Assembly: GCA_019918135.1 (NCBI GenBank)
Contig: WBZZ01006016.1
Coordinates: 16,629-80,628 of the forward strand
Length of the DNA stretch: 64,000 nucleotides
Direction: 5' to 3'
Source: Paulinella micropora
Taxonomy: Eukaryota > Cercozoa > Imbricatea > Euglyphida > Paulinellidae
Translations under genes and position numbers: made by a program
The notes under the pieces: model-generated
Told to the model about the DNA's origin: nothing
Seen by the model: the letters and a program-made list of their open reading frames with translations, nothing else
Database searches by the model: none
Shown here: positions 43,918-52,309 of the stretch, in pieces
Numbering within the stretch: position 1 is the stretch's first letter
Layout: each line of letters begins with the position of its first letter

Positions 43918-44856
43918 ATGGGGAGTGCACCATCTACTACTGACGACGCTAGCAATGCAGAGGAGGCCGCCCGCAAGAATTCTCGGCGGGCGGAAGTGCG
44001 CACAGAACTTCGGATCGACTTGACTCGCGACAGGCACGGAGCCGACGGCTGGTTGCGGCTGAAGCTGAGCCCCGCGGCAGTGCTGAGCGGCAGCGCCTTT
44101 GTGTTGGGCGCCGGGTGCTTCAGGGCCCGCCTTGTTCTGCCGAGCGCGGTGGATCCGTGCGATTATGCGCAAGAGGCCTACCGATCGATCGAAACGGACT
44201 CAAACGTACTGCGGGTCTGCGCCGACTTGTCGGCCATCCTAGCCCCGAGCCTGCGGCTGGAGCTGCTGCCAAGGCAGGGGGATGGGCGCGACCAGGAGTT
44301 GGCGTTACTGCGCTTCGAGACGTCCAGGCTTGCCTGTGTAGTGCGGGAGTTGAGCACGCCGCGCCTGCTGCCCATCGAAGCAAACGAGCTCGCCCGCTGA
44401 GGGCACAGCGGCACAGGGGTTGCCTGTCGCAGGGTGGGGCCGCTGTGCGTGTTGGAGGGACACGTGGTTTTTGACAAAGACTTGCTGCGTTTCGAGGATA
44501 TCAAGGACCTCCCAAAAGAGAATAATAACTACACAAAAATAGGAGCCTTCTGCACTCTGCTGGAGCTGCCTTTGGCGTGGCGCCCAGCGCAGCTCGTAAC
44601 GTACCCCTTTCCGCCGCGAACCTTCTTTGCACTTCATCTCAGTAACGCTGCAATACGACAAGAAAGTCTTGAAGTAGGCACGGACGGGCGGGTTCGCTTG
44701 TGCGTCACCTGCAATAACGTTACACCTAAGCAGCTAAGTCAGGGCAACTTTGTGCCAAGGTCGTTTCTGGACGAGGACAACAATATCTGGAGAATGTCGC
44801 CCACGCTTGACCTCGGCGTGTTGCGTTGGTTCATGACCTACAAGATCTGCTCGTAG
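43918..44856 (+). pseudogene. N-myristoylated family copy 2, interrupted by one in-frame TGA
   Basis: From ATG 43918 (MGSAPSTT, fitting the N-myristoylation consensus) one frame runs to 44856 with a single TGA at 44398-44400, codon 161 of 313. In the paralogue at 25133 the matching codon is TGG (Trp61), in the shared context LAR-W-GHSGTG. After the TGA similarity continues: GHSGTGVACR, VLEGHVVFDKDLLRFED, WRPAQLVTY and LDLGVLRW. The N-terminal half holds about 100 residues absent from copy 1. The otherwise open frame suggests a recent G-to-A change, a read-through stop, or UGA recoding; the rest of the window uses TGA as a stop (for example at the end of the gene at 50367-51562), which argues against recoding. 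Confidence 0.65.
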
Positions 44857-44889
44857 CAGCAGCTGCTACGAGCAAAACAGTCTTGAATA

Positions 44890-45200
44890 CTTTGTTAATC
44901 ACTTTTAGGGGAAAGAAATGGAAAGGGGAAGATAGGGGGCATCTGCGAGGTTCGGAGTGCCGAGGTCGATGTGCGCTGGGCTTACCAAGATATGCCTTGC
45001 GCTGCGGAGTTTGTGCTGCCCCAGCCCGGGCTCGGCGGCGTTCAGCGGCACGCCGGGGGTCTGTGTGTGGACGGGGACGGCTTGTTGTACGTGTTGGAAA
45101 GGCAGGGGCACAGTATTTTTACCTGCCAAACAGGTGAAGAGGGCCAGCAGAGTCTTGGCAGGTTGCTGGAGCTACGCAGCGCGCACATGCTTGAGCAGGC
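44890..45200 (+). pseudogene. NHL-repeat (beta-propeller) gene fragment
   Basis: The plus strand reads EVDVRWAYQDMPCAAEF, then HAGGLCVDGDGLLYVLERQG and HSIFTCQTGE. The phrase G-L-C-V-D-G-D-G-L-L-Y-V is a typical NHL or SMP30-type propeller blade. The frame has no convincing start and passes into a Ser-rich stretch from (ttc)n, then a CTCGTCGGTTACAG acceptor-like site near 45270. AACAG-GTGAAG near 45134 looks like a donor, but joining it to that acceptor gives an early stop. Probably an isolated exon or fragment. Confidence 0.4.
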
Positions 45201-45339
45201 ATTGTGTCCGAGCCCCGTCCTTGCCAGCTCTTCTTCTTCTTCTTTTTCTTCTTCTCCTCGTCGGTTACAGAACTCTGACAACGCTTTGGGGACAGACTCC
45301 AATCCGTAAGGCCTTCAAGCAACGCGGCCTCCGCCTGGA

Positions 45340-45650
45340 CAGCAGGTTGGAACTAGGAGAGGGAGAGGCAAGAGGCAGGGAAGGGAAAAGCACGATCTGT
45401 GCTTGCCTATCATCTGAGAACGGAGAGCGGGAGAGGGAAGGGGGAGCGGAGAGGGGTGGAGCGCCAAGAATTTGTAAATTACGCTGAATTAAAACTCGAC
45501 AAAGCATCACACTTGACACTTGCAACGGCACCCTCAGGCTGCCGCAGCATCCGGCCCACTTGACGGTCTTACACTTGGGGCACTGAAAACTAGGAGCAGA
45601 TCACCGTGCCCCCAGCGTGACTCTGTGGAGGATGGATGGGCGGTGGTCAA
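45340..45650. repeat. Forward tail cassette and K-core edge
   Basis: A cassette with gctgaattaaaactcgac (45483), the gccgcagcatccggcccac segment and gcggtggtcaatgtgc run directly into the duplicated Sel1 sequence at 45651. The junction shows that the Sel1 duplication landed in, or carried, repeat DNA. Confidence 0.6.
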
Positions 45651-45930
45651 TGTGCCTACCAGTGCCACCTCGGGCTCTGCTACTCGCAAGGCGCGGTTGT
45701 GCCCAAGGACTTGATCCTGGCAGCGCAATGGTATGCGCGGGCGGCTGCACAGACGAGCCGCTGCCCAGAACAACACCAGCGCCCTAAAGATGCTGGGCAT
45801 ACACCGGAATTTTGGTGACGACGGGGTGCCTAAGGACCGAGCCAAGGCTAAAGAGCTTTTCACGCGAGCGGTCGCGCTGGGCGGCGCCGGAGCTAGGTGG
45901 TGGCTTGCTTTGCGCTGGGGCCTGCCCTAG
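45651..45930 (+). pseudogene. Truncated duplicate of the Sel1 gene with a 92-bp deletion
   Basis: It is near identical to 40594-40954, starting inside the coding region (YQCHLGLCYSQGA), so the first 80 bp including the ATG are absent. Aligning the shared edges (cagcgcaatgg at 40656 and 45721; cgagccgctg at 40781 and 45754) gives a 92-bp deletion, which removes most of one Sel1 repeat and shifts the frame. A CAG microhomology lies at the break. The 3' flank, including the ATTAAA signal and a further 90 bp, is duplicated too. Confidence 0.75.
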
Positions 45931-46099
45931 AAGCAAACACCTAGCTCCGGCCTAAGCTAAAAGATTTTTTTTTATTAAAGCCAGACACTAAGCTGGACAC
46001 TGGACGGCGCAAGAGCCCCCCCCCCGGCTTGCATTCCGTAGCGTGTGCGCGTCCCATCTAGTCGCGCTTCTTATTGAACAAGAAACGATTTCATTAAAA

Positions 46100-46495
46100 A
46101 AAATTGTTTTCTTTTCTTTTGGCATCTCGTACCGGGGGGCAAAGCCTCCCCCGAGCCCCCCCCCCTCCACTTTTAGCCCGCGCCAGCGGACTTGCACCGA
46201 CACCGTCGCGCGCGCTGGTTTCGATCGTAGATGGTGTTTCTAGGTCTGGCACACTGGTGGGCCAACTCAAAGAACTCTTGGAACTCTTGTGCTCGGATCG
46301 AAGACAGCTCGCTACAAAGACGTAAGCCCACTGCAGCTCAAGCGCCGGACTCCTTACAGCCTCCGTCGCCAGCTTGCAGTACAGCGAGAACAGGTCCTGG
46401 CGCAGCAGCACCGCCCTGCCGGCACCCTTTTGTGGCCGGGCCCCGGGGCCGACCACAAAGGACAGCAGGTCCGCGCCAAACTCGGCTTCATCCAA
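46100..46495 (-). CDS. Hypothetical ORF, possibly a gene fragment
   Basis: On the minus strand an ATG at 46495 opens MDEAEFGADLLSFVVGPGAR followed by GRAVLLRQDLFSLYCKLATE and ALELQWAYVFVASCLRSEHK. Composition is like a normal protein up to about residue 90, near 46230. There it reaches the gcccgcgccagcgga motif and G-run palindrome also found at the end of the nuclease remnant (29993). The shared border suggests a mobile-element product or a gene hit by the same element. No family recognised. Confidence 0.3.
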
Positions 46496-46499
46496 ATTT

Positions 46500-47400
46500 C
46501 CTCCCCGCCCTCCCTTTTTCTTTTCTCTCTGCCCCCGCTTTCCTCTTCTCCTTGAGCCCCCCCGGGCTCAGGGGGCTCGGGGAGAGAGAAAAAGAGGGGG
46601 GGGGCGCCCCTTCCCACACACATCTACCCATCGCCTCCCCTTCCCTTCCCTCCTCCCCTTCCTCCTTCTCCCTCCCCTTTAGCTTCCCCCCTTCCCCTTA
46701 GTCTGTTTCTTTGGTTGTCGGCCAAAAAGAATTTTTTTTTCCTGATTTCATATTTTTCATATTTTTCTGACCTTGCGCACGGTGGCCGAGCCATGGCACG
46801 GACAGGACGCCGTCGGGGTTGTGAGGCCCTTGTCCACCTGCTACATGGACCACCGCCCGCCCATCTGCCGGAGGGCTGCGCTGGAGCACAGTGCGCAAGA
46901 TCTGCGGAAATATCTGCTGGAATATGAAAAGTGGAAAAAAAAATTTTTTTTCGGATGCGTTTGCACGCGCAAACAAGGGGCGAGGGGAGTGGGGGGGGGG
47001 GGGTAAGCAGGGGACGACGGGAACAGAGGGGGGGGGGGGGCGGGGGGGAGCACTCCCCCCTCCCCCTTCTTCCCCCCCTTCCTCTTTCTCCTCTCCCTCC
47101 CCCCTCCCCTTCTTCCTCCCCCGTTTGTTTCTTTGGTTCTCGGGCAAGAAAATTTTTTTTTCCTGATTTCATATTTTTCATATTTTTCTGACCTTGCGCA
47201 CGGTGGCCGAGCCATGGCACCGACAGGACGCCGTCGGGGCTGTGAGATCCCTCGCCCACCTGCTACATGGACCACCGCCGTCCATCCGCCGCAGGGCTGC
47301 GCTGGAAGCACGGTGCGAGCACGGTGCGCAAGATCTGCGGAAATATCTGCTGGAATATGAAAAGTGGAAAAAACTTTCGGAACGTTCGATTAAGTTTCCC
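46500..47400. repeat. Two K units in reversed orientation
   Basis: K units of about 420 bp stand head-to-tail on the opposite strand from most others (gagccatggcacggacagg near 46789 and a near copy at 47210). On the plus strand they encode the MARTGRRRG frame. Flanks are CT-rich. No other gene is visible. Confidence 0.7.
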
Positions 47401-47877
47401 AAACCTTTGCGCGTGATATGGTCAATTTTTGGACGTGATATGGCTAAAGAATGCAGTTCCGTCGGAAAACCCGGCAAAGCACACATGACAATATCCTTCC
47501 GGCAAGTACCCGCAGCTACAGACGTCCGCTAATTGACAAAAAAGCACCTTCTCTCTTCAAGTTGGTAGCATTTGAGACGATAAATTTTAATTTAAAAAAC
47601 TTTTGTTGCTTGTCGGAGGATCCCTCGATACTAACTAGTAAGGCAGCCGCTGGCCCCAGAGAATGCGCCGCCTCATTAGAAGAAGTCGCTCGTCGGATGA
47701 CTTAGAAGAGGACAGAAATAGGCCAACCTTTTTTTTCGGAGCCTGCCAGGGGGGGGGGGAGGGGGGCGCGGCGGGGGTAGGGGGCGCCCCCCTCCCCTTC
47801 TCTCTCTCTCCCCCTTTTCCCCTCCCCTGCTCCTTGCGCCCCCCTGGGCTCAGGGGAGGGTGGGCAGAAAGGATTTC
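47401..47877. other. Non-repetitive stretch with gtgatatggc motifs
   Basis: Two gtgatatgg-type motifs (near 47413 and 47433), a ttaataaatt-like AT stretch and a diverged ttagaagaagtcgctcgtcgg segment (also at 30800 and 31395) are followed by a G-run/C-run palindrome. No supported coding frame. It probably contains upstream elements of the LRR gene at 47904. Confidence 0.4.
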
Positions 47878-47886
47878 TTATATAAG
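47878..47886 (+). promoter_or_regulatory. TATA-box-like TTATATAAG
   Basis: It stands 18 bp before the ATG at 47904. The spacing would put transcription start at or near the ATG, so either the leader is extremely short or the first ATG used lies further in. Confidence 0.4.
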
Positions 47887-47903
47887 TAAAGGCTGTAAAA
47901 CTT

Positions 47904-49474
47904 ATGTCACAGCCTATCTGCGAAGTTTGCGGCAAGCAAAAAAAGAAAACCAGTCAAGAAACGCAACTAGCGGACGTATCAGACGACGAGAAATGGCGCT
48001 ATGTAGAAAAAGCCCACCAGCTTTCGTCAGGCTTCATCACCGTCTGGGACAACTCAAGGCAATGGGACACCGCTATCCAAAAGTGCAAAAACGCTCCTAG
48101 GCTCGTGATCGGAAACGAGGTGACTTACGAGGAGCTCGAACGCCTACTAACGCTGCGTGACGAGTTTGCCGAGCTGCGCGTGTGTGATGAAGATGGTTCG
48201 GGCTTAGCCCAAAAGACAGAAAAGCGAAAGGCGTTGCCACGAGATGCCTGGAGAAAGGTCCGGGGGCTACGGGTGTGCCTTGCAGACTGGACAGCGGGTG
48301 ATCTAGCAGTGTTCGTCAACGGATGTTATCCAGAGAAGTCTGTAAACAGTTGGATCGACGACTCTGTACCCGGCGTGTTCGAAAGCGGGCTGCAGCAGCT
48401 GGATATCAGTGGCTGTGCCAAGGTCGAGTCTTTGCCCGAATTGGGCATATTCAAGAAGCTAAAGGAGCTTAACGTGTGTCAAACCGGGATCAAAACACTA
48501 AGTGATATTTTTTTGTATGGAAATCAAGGGAAGGGCCTGGAGCAAATCTGCTTTACCCTCGTGGAGGGCGGGGAGAGCTTGTCCAACTATCTACCAACGG
48601 ACGTGAAACCCAAGAAGCTTGAGGTCTGCGCTTCGTAAACAATACCAGCAAGGCCGTCAAGCTAGCAGCTCAAGTCTGGAGTGACATTGGAAGGGTACTT
48701 TCTACGAGCTTTGAAGACTTGTTTCTGGTGGGTGTTCAGCTAGACGGGAAAGAAATCAAGCTCCTGCAGCAGTTCTCCCAGCAGCTGGTCAACATTGGAA
48801 GAACAAGGGGTTTTAATACATTGCACCTAGAAGGTTGCACGCTGGATGTGAGTGGGAATGATGCGAATTACAAAACTGCGGATAAGGTGGTAAGCGAGGT
48901 TGCCGCCTGTTTGGGCTCCAAGATGAAGGCCAGCAATTTGGAGTTTGTGAATTGTGCGTTCAGAGGGAACAAGCCGGCGGAAGGCCTGTGGCCTAGTGGT
49001 CAGAATGCTCGAATCAAAAGCTTAAAGCTGTGGCAGACTAGCACGCCGTTCCCATACCTTTACAGACAGCCCCCCAAACACAGGCTGCCTTCACTGCGGA
49101 AACTAGCTCTCGATCCGTGTCCTCTGGATAACGACAGGGTCGTTGCTAGTATCAAAGCCTGTAAGCCCCTCCAGAGCCTGACGATTGGTGCTGTAAGTGC
49201 CGACTCGTATGCAGTGCTGCAAAGGCTGGTACAGCGAGCCAAGGTTAAATCTTTGAGTCTGTACATGAAAGACACGGCTTTCAACCTGGTGGTCGGCCTT
49301 ATCAAGACCTGTCCCTCCCTCAAGGTCTTGGAGCTGCCCTACCCGAGACAATTCACCTTGGCGCAGTGGTATGAGGTGTTGAAAGAAGCTGAGCTTCGTA
49401 AGCGCCAGTTGGTCTTTGGGCTGCCAATAAATACCAGGCCCCCCCCAGAGAGGTGTGCGTCGTCGGGGCGTTAA
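47904..49474 (+). pseudogene. LRR protein split by one frameshift
   Basis: The first frame (47904-48638) starts MSQPICEVCGKQKKK, with one C-x2-C pair, and contains LRR-like text such as SGLQQLDISGCAKVESLPEL and KKLKELNVCQTGIKTL. It stops at 48638, but another frame is open from 48623 (GLRFVNNTSKAVKLAAQ) to 49474 with more repeats (RGFNTLHLEGCTLDVSGN, LPSLRKLALDPCPLDND, CPSLKVLELPYPR). One indel near 48620-48640 would join them into about 520 residues. The two parts have the same composition, so it was one gene. No slippery heptamer is seen. LRR proteins bind partners; no F-box is evident. Less GC-rich than the F-box/LRR gene at 26 kb. Confidence 0.65.
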
Positions 49475-49667
49475 CTTTTTTTATTTGCTCGCTGGCTCCC
49501 TTTCCTCTCCCGCGGGACGTGATATGGCTGAAAAAGGCAGTTTCGTCGGAAAACCCGGCAAAAGCATTGCCTTTTTCGACCTTATCCCGCGCACCAAATT
49601 TCTTTCGGGTTAAATTTCGAGTGTGTGCATGTTTCCCCGGAAAAACTACCGGCCGACTCTCCTAGTT
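49475..49667. other. Intergenic stretch with gtgatatggctgaaaa motif
   Basis: It carries gtgatatggctgaaaaaggc and gcatgtttccccgg-aaaaactaccgg, the latter also at 31130. Both are shared with units at 31.1, 39.9-40.5 and 50.1 kb. No gene. Confidence 0.4.
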
Positions 49668-49737
49668 CTCAGTGCCAAAGATTAAAACTTTGTCAGGGGT
49701 TTTTCTTCGCATGGTTTCATTCTTGTACATTCTCACT
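49668..49737 (+). terminator. Tail cassette (type 1) after the LRR gene
   Basis: ctcagtgccaaagattaaaac followed by tttgtcaggggttttt and ttgtacattct, in plus orientation about 195 bp after the stop of the LRR gene. ATTAAA is within the cassette. The position after a gene supports a role as a 3' end. Confidence 0.5.
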
Positions 49738-49769
49738 GCAGCCGTTGCGAGCTATCGTGTGCCAGTATA

Positions 49770-50345
49770 CTTGTGCCGTCCGGAGGTAAGGTGCGTGATA
49801 CGGTCCAGCCGGGCAGTACGTCTTAGCTTTCCAGGGGAACAGCCGTAAGCGCCAATTTGGCGCCAAAATCTACTTGCGCAAAAAGAAAATCCCACACAGA
49901 CGCCGCCGTGAGGAAGACGTCCCCCCCCCCGTCAGCATCATCGCCAGAGAGAACAGAGGGGAGGGGGGAGACAGGAGAGCCGAAAACATTCAGCGCAAGT
50001 AAAAAAAAAGGCATTTATTTCTGCAGAAAAACGTCCGGCTTTTCCGTTATCCTCCGGAACAGCCGGTCTAATTCACGCCAAATTATGTTGCGCGGAAAAG
50101 TAGCACGCGTGATACGGCCGAAGAAGGCAGTACGTCTTAGTCTTTCCGGGGAGACGACCGTAGCGCCAATTCGGCGCCAAATTCTACTCGCGCCAAAAAA
50201 GAAAATCAAGAGAGAAAAAAAAGAACAAAATGGAAAAAGGGGGGAACCCCCCTTTTTTTTTCTCCTCTCCATTCTCTGGCCCCCTGCCCCCTTTCCCTCG
50301 CTCTTTCTTGTTCTAGCTTCTTGTTCTCATTGTTGTATGATTTAA
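49770..50345. repeat. Two diverged P-unit remnants
   Basis: gtgccgtccggaggtaagg and ccaatttggcgccaaaatct (49770-49900), then a second, more diverged copy (50045-50190) with gcgtgatacggccgaag and ccaattcggcgccaaattc. They end in CT-rich sequence and TATGATTTAAAGC (about 50335-50347), a possible TATA element for the next gene. Confidence 0.6.
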
Positions 50346-50366
50346 AGCTCTTATTTCGAAACAGAA

Positions 50367-51562
50367 ATGGAACTTGGAGCATGGTGTCAAACCCATCGTG
50401 AAATAACGGCAGAAGGAGTTCGCAAGGCTATAACGGAGGCAAATCCTCACATTGAAACGGCACAACTGCGGTTCTACGTGTTTGGGCTCCAAGATGCCCC
50501 GTCAACAGCAGCAAAGCCCGATGGGAAAATGAGCTCCTGCTTTTTGGTATCATAGAGTCCTTAGACTGGGACTCTATTTATTGCGTAGGCATACGGGCAA
50601 AGAGCTGTCGTAAGCGCCCTGAGAAACTACACCTCAAAGCATGCATCGCGTTTGCTCTACAGAAAAGACGTGCGCTGGCTCTTTTTCAGCAAGTTGTGCT
50701 GAAGCAGATCCCTAGAATCGTAAGTGTGTATACCACCACAAGCCCGGCTGCTTTGCCCAACCCAGGTTCGAGCGCTATCTCCGACGCCATGCGCCTAGTC
50801 CGAGAGGGCCTCACTCAATGCCTTACTAGGCCAGAGATGTATGCAGACGTCGTAAAGGGAAAAGAGGCGGCTGAATGCACTTATGCGTTCGCGATGGTGA
50901 TAGATCCAGTGCTTAAAAAGCTAATGGAAAAGTACGAGCCCGGGAAAGGCCACAAGCTGGACGTGGTCTTGTCAGCCCCGCGCGGAAAGCTTACTTCATT
51001 AGCTGAAGTTAAGTTCGAATCAGTGGCGCTGTGCCTTGTAAGGATGTTAGGACACAGTTGCAATTTCTTGTTGTGCCACGTGGGGCAAGAGTATCAGCTT
51101 ATGCAAATATCCTCGTATGGCAATTTCTATGGGATGGCCGGTTGTATGCTCGGGGACCCGGATGACGTTATGGATGGGGATCTGTCCGATCCTCTCCTCC
51201 GAAAAACCATGACGTACATAGAAGACAAATGCAAAGGGCGCTGGTGGACTACAAAAGAAACGCTGGCTTTCCTTAAAGACTGCGAGACTTACGCCAAAAT
51301 TGTTAGCACCCGGGACGAAGACGCAGTAAACCCCGAACTATGGAGCAGGGAGCTGCGTTTTGCCAAGGAATTCAGCGAGAAATACTTTGGGGTTGCGTTG
51401 GATCACCTCGGGGAGAATCCTGAGAAATTGTATGAGGACTGGTCTGGCGTGACATGTAGTTTTTTATCCACCTGGGGGCTTCTGCAGCCGTCTTTTTTGA
51501 TTGAAGTTGCGAGAAATCAAAAGCGACTGCAAGAGCAAAAGAAAAGAGACGGGCTGAAATGA
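50367..51562 (+). pseudogene. Unknown protein split by one frameshift
   Basis: ATG 50367 opens MELGAWCQTHREITAEGVRK and runs to a stop at 50555. A second frame, open from before 50525 (WENELLLFGIIESLDWDS), continues to 51562. One indel around 50490-50540 would join them into about 398 residues. The long part is soluble, of balanced composition, with phrases CTYAFAMVIDPVLKKLMEKY, GHSCNFLLCHVGQEYQLMQI and YEDWSGVTCSFLSTWGLLQP. It looks like a real, folded protein but I recognise no family. ATTAAA in a type-1 tail cassette follows 74 bp after the stop. Confidence 0.55.
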
Positions 51563-51635
51563 TCCGGCGGCCCTCCTCCCCTTTGTACACTTTTGCTGCT
51601 GTTATTTTAACATACGTAGCCTGTAGATTCTGCTG

Positions 51636-51680
51636 ATTAAAACCTTGTCAGGGATTCTTTCATTAATTTTTTTTAATTAA
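51636..51680 (+). terminator. ATTAAA and tail cassette (type 1)
   Basis: gattaaaaccttgtcagggat followed by tcattaattttttttaatt, 74 bp after the stop at 51562, in the sense orientation of the gene. Confidence 0.5.
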
Positions 51681-51822
51681 AGAACAGGGCAAGGGCAAGG
51701 GGGGAGGGGAAGAGCGCAGAAGCTACAAAAAAAAGTAAATACATTCAACGCCTCCACTAAGCCCCTCCCATGCCGGGCGCCCCCCCTCCCCTCCCCCTTC
51801 CCTCTGCCGCTCCCCGACAGGG

Positions 51823-51960
51823 GGTTGGAGGGACACGTGATCTGTGATAAAGACCGGCTGCGCTTCGAGGATGTCAAGGACCTCCCACCTTTCCGCCGGG
51901 ATGGACAGACAGAGAATAAGTTCGCACTTTCTCGGCGCCTAGACCTTGACGGAAAGTTTA
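51823..51960 (+). pseudogene. Fragment of the N-myristoylated family, copy 3
   Basis: LEGHVICDKDRLRFEDVKDL aligns with LEGHVVFDKDLLRFEDIKDL of copy 2 and LEGHVVFDQDRLRFEEATAL of copy 1. The match begins abruptly at 51823, after CT-rich sequence, and ends near 51890; a continuation to about 51960 (SRRLDLDGKFIKHNG) is not clearly homologous. Only the conserved core survives. Confidence 0.6.
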
Positions 51961-52309
51961 TTAAACACAATGGATCCAGGATTTTTTTTGGGCAACTGTC
52001 TTTTAATTCTATATTTGTTTCGAGATCCTCCGCGCAAAAGGATACTGGTCAGTTTCTGTTCCGTGCGCTGTCCGTGCGCTGATCGTGCAAATATTGGGTC
52101 ACGTGCAGGGGGAAAGAAATGCACAGGAAATAAAAGGGGAAAAGAAGGCGAGAGGGAGACGCTATCCCCCCCCCTTGCCACTTCTCTCCCCCCCCCTCTC
52201 TTTCTTTGAACCCCAACAGATTCTAGCAGGTGTTTAATTTTATTAAAGCAGGTGAAATTCTTTTTGTTGTGGGTAAAGCACCGTACATTTGGGCACACGT
52301 AGGTTTCCA
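51961..52309. other. Intergenic region upstream of the larger Sel1 gene
   Basis: AT-rich and CT-rich stretches with TTTTATTAAAGC near 52239. No coding frame stands out. The region may hold the promoter of the gene at 52310. Confidence 0.35.

Noticed and set aside
43918..44400. UGA as a sense codon (alternative genetic code)
   Set aside because: Other good genes end in TGA or lack internal TGA, so one in-frame TGA is better read as a mutation or read-through.
44890..45310. Spliced continuation of the NHL fragment from AACAG-GTGAAG to GTTACAG-AAC
   Set aside because: Joining those sites gives a stop after two codons, so this intron model fails.
47640..47705. LTR or retrotransposon end
   Set aside because: The segment shared with 30.8 and 31.4 kb is short and has no reverse transcriptase, primer-binding site or target duplication.
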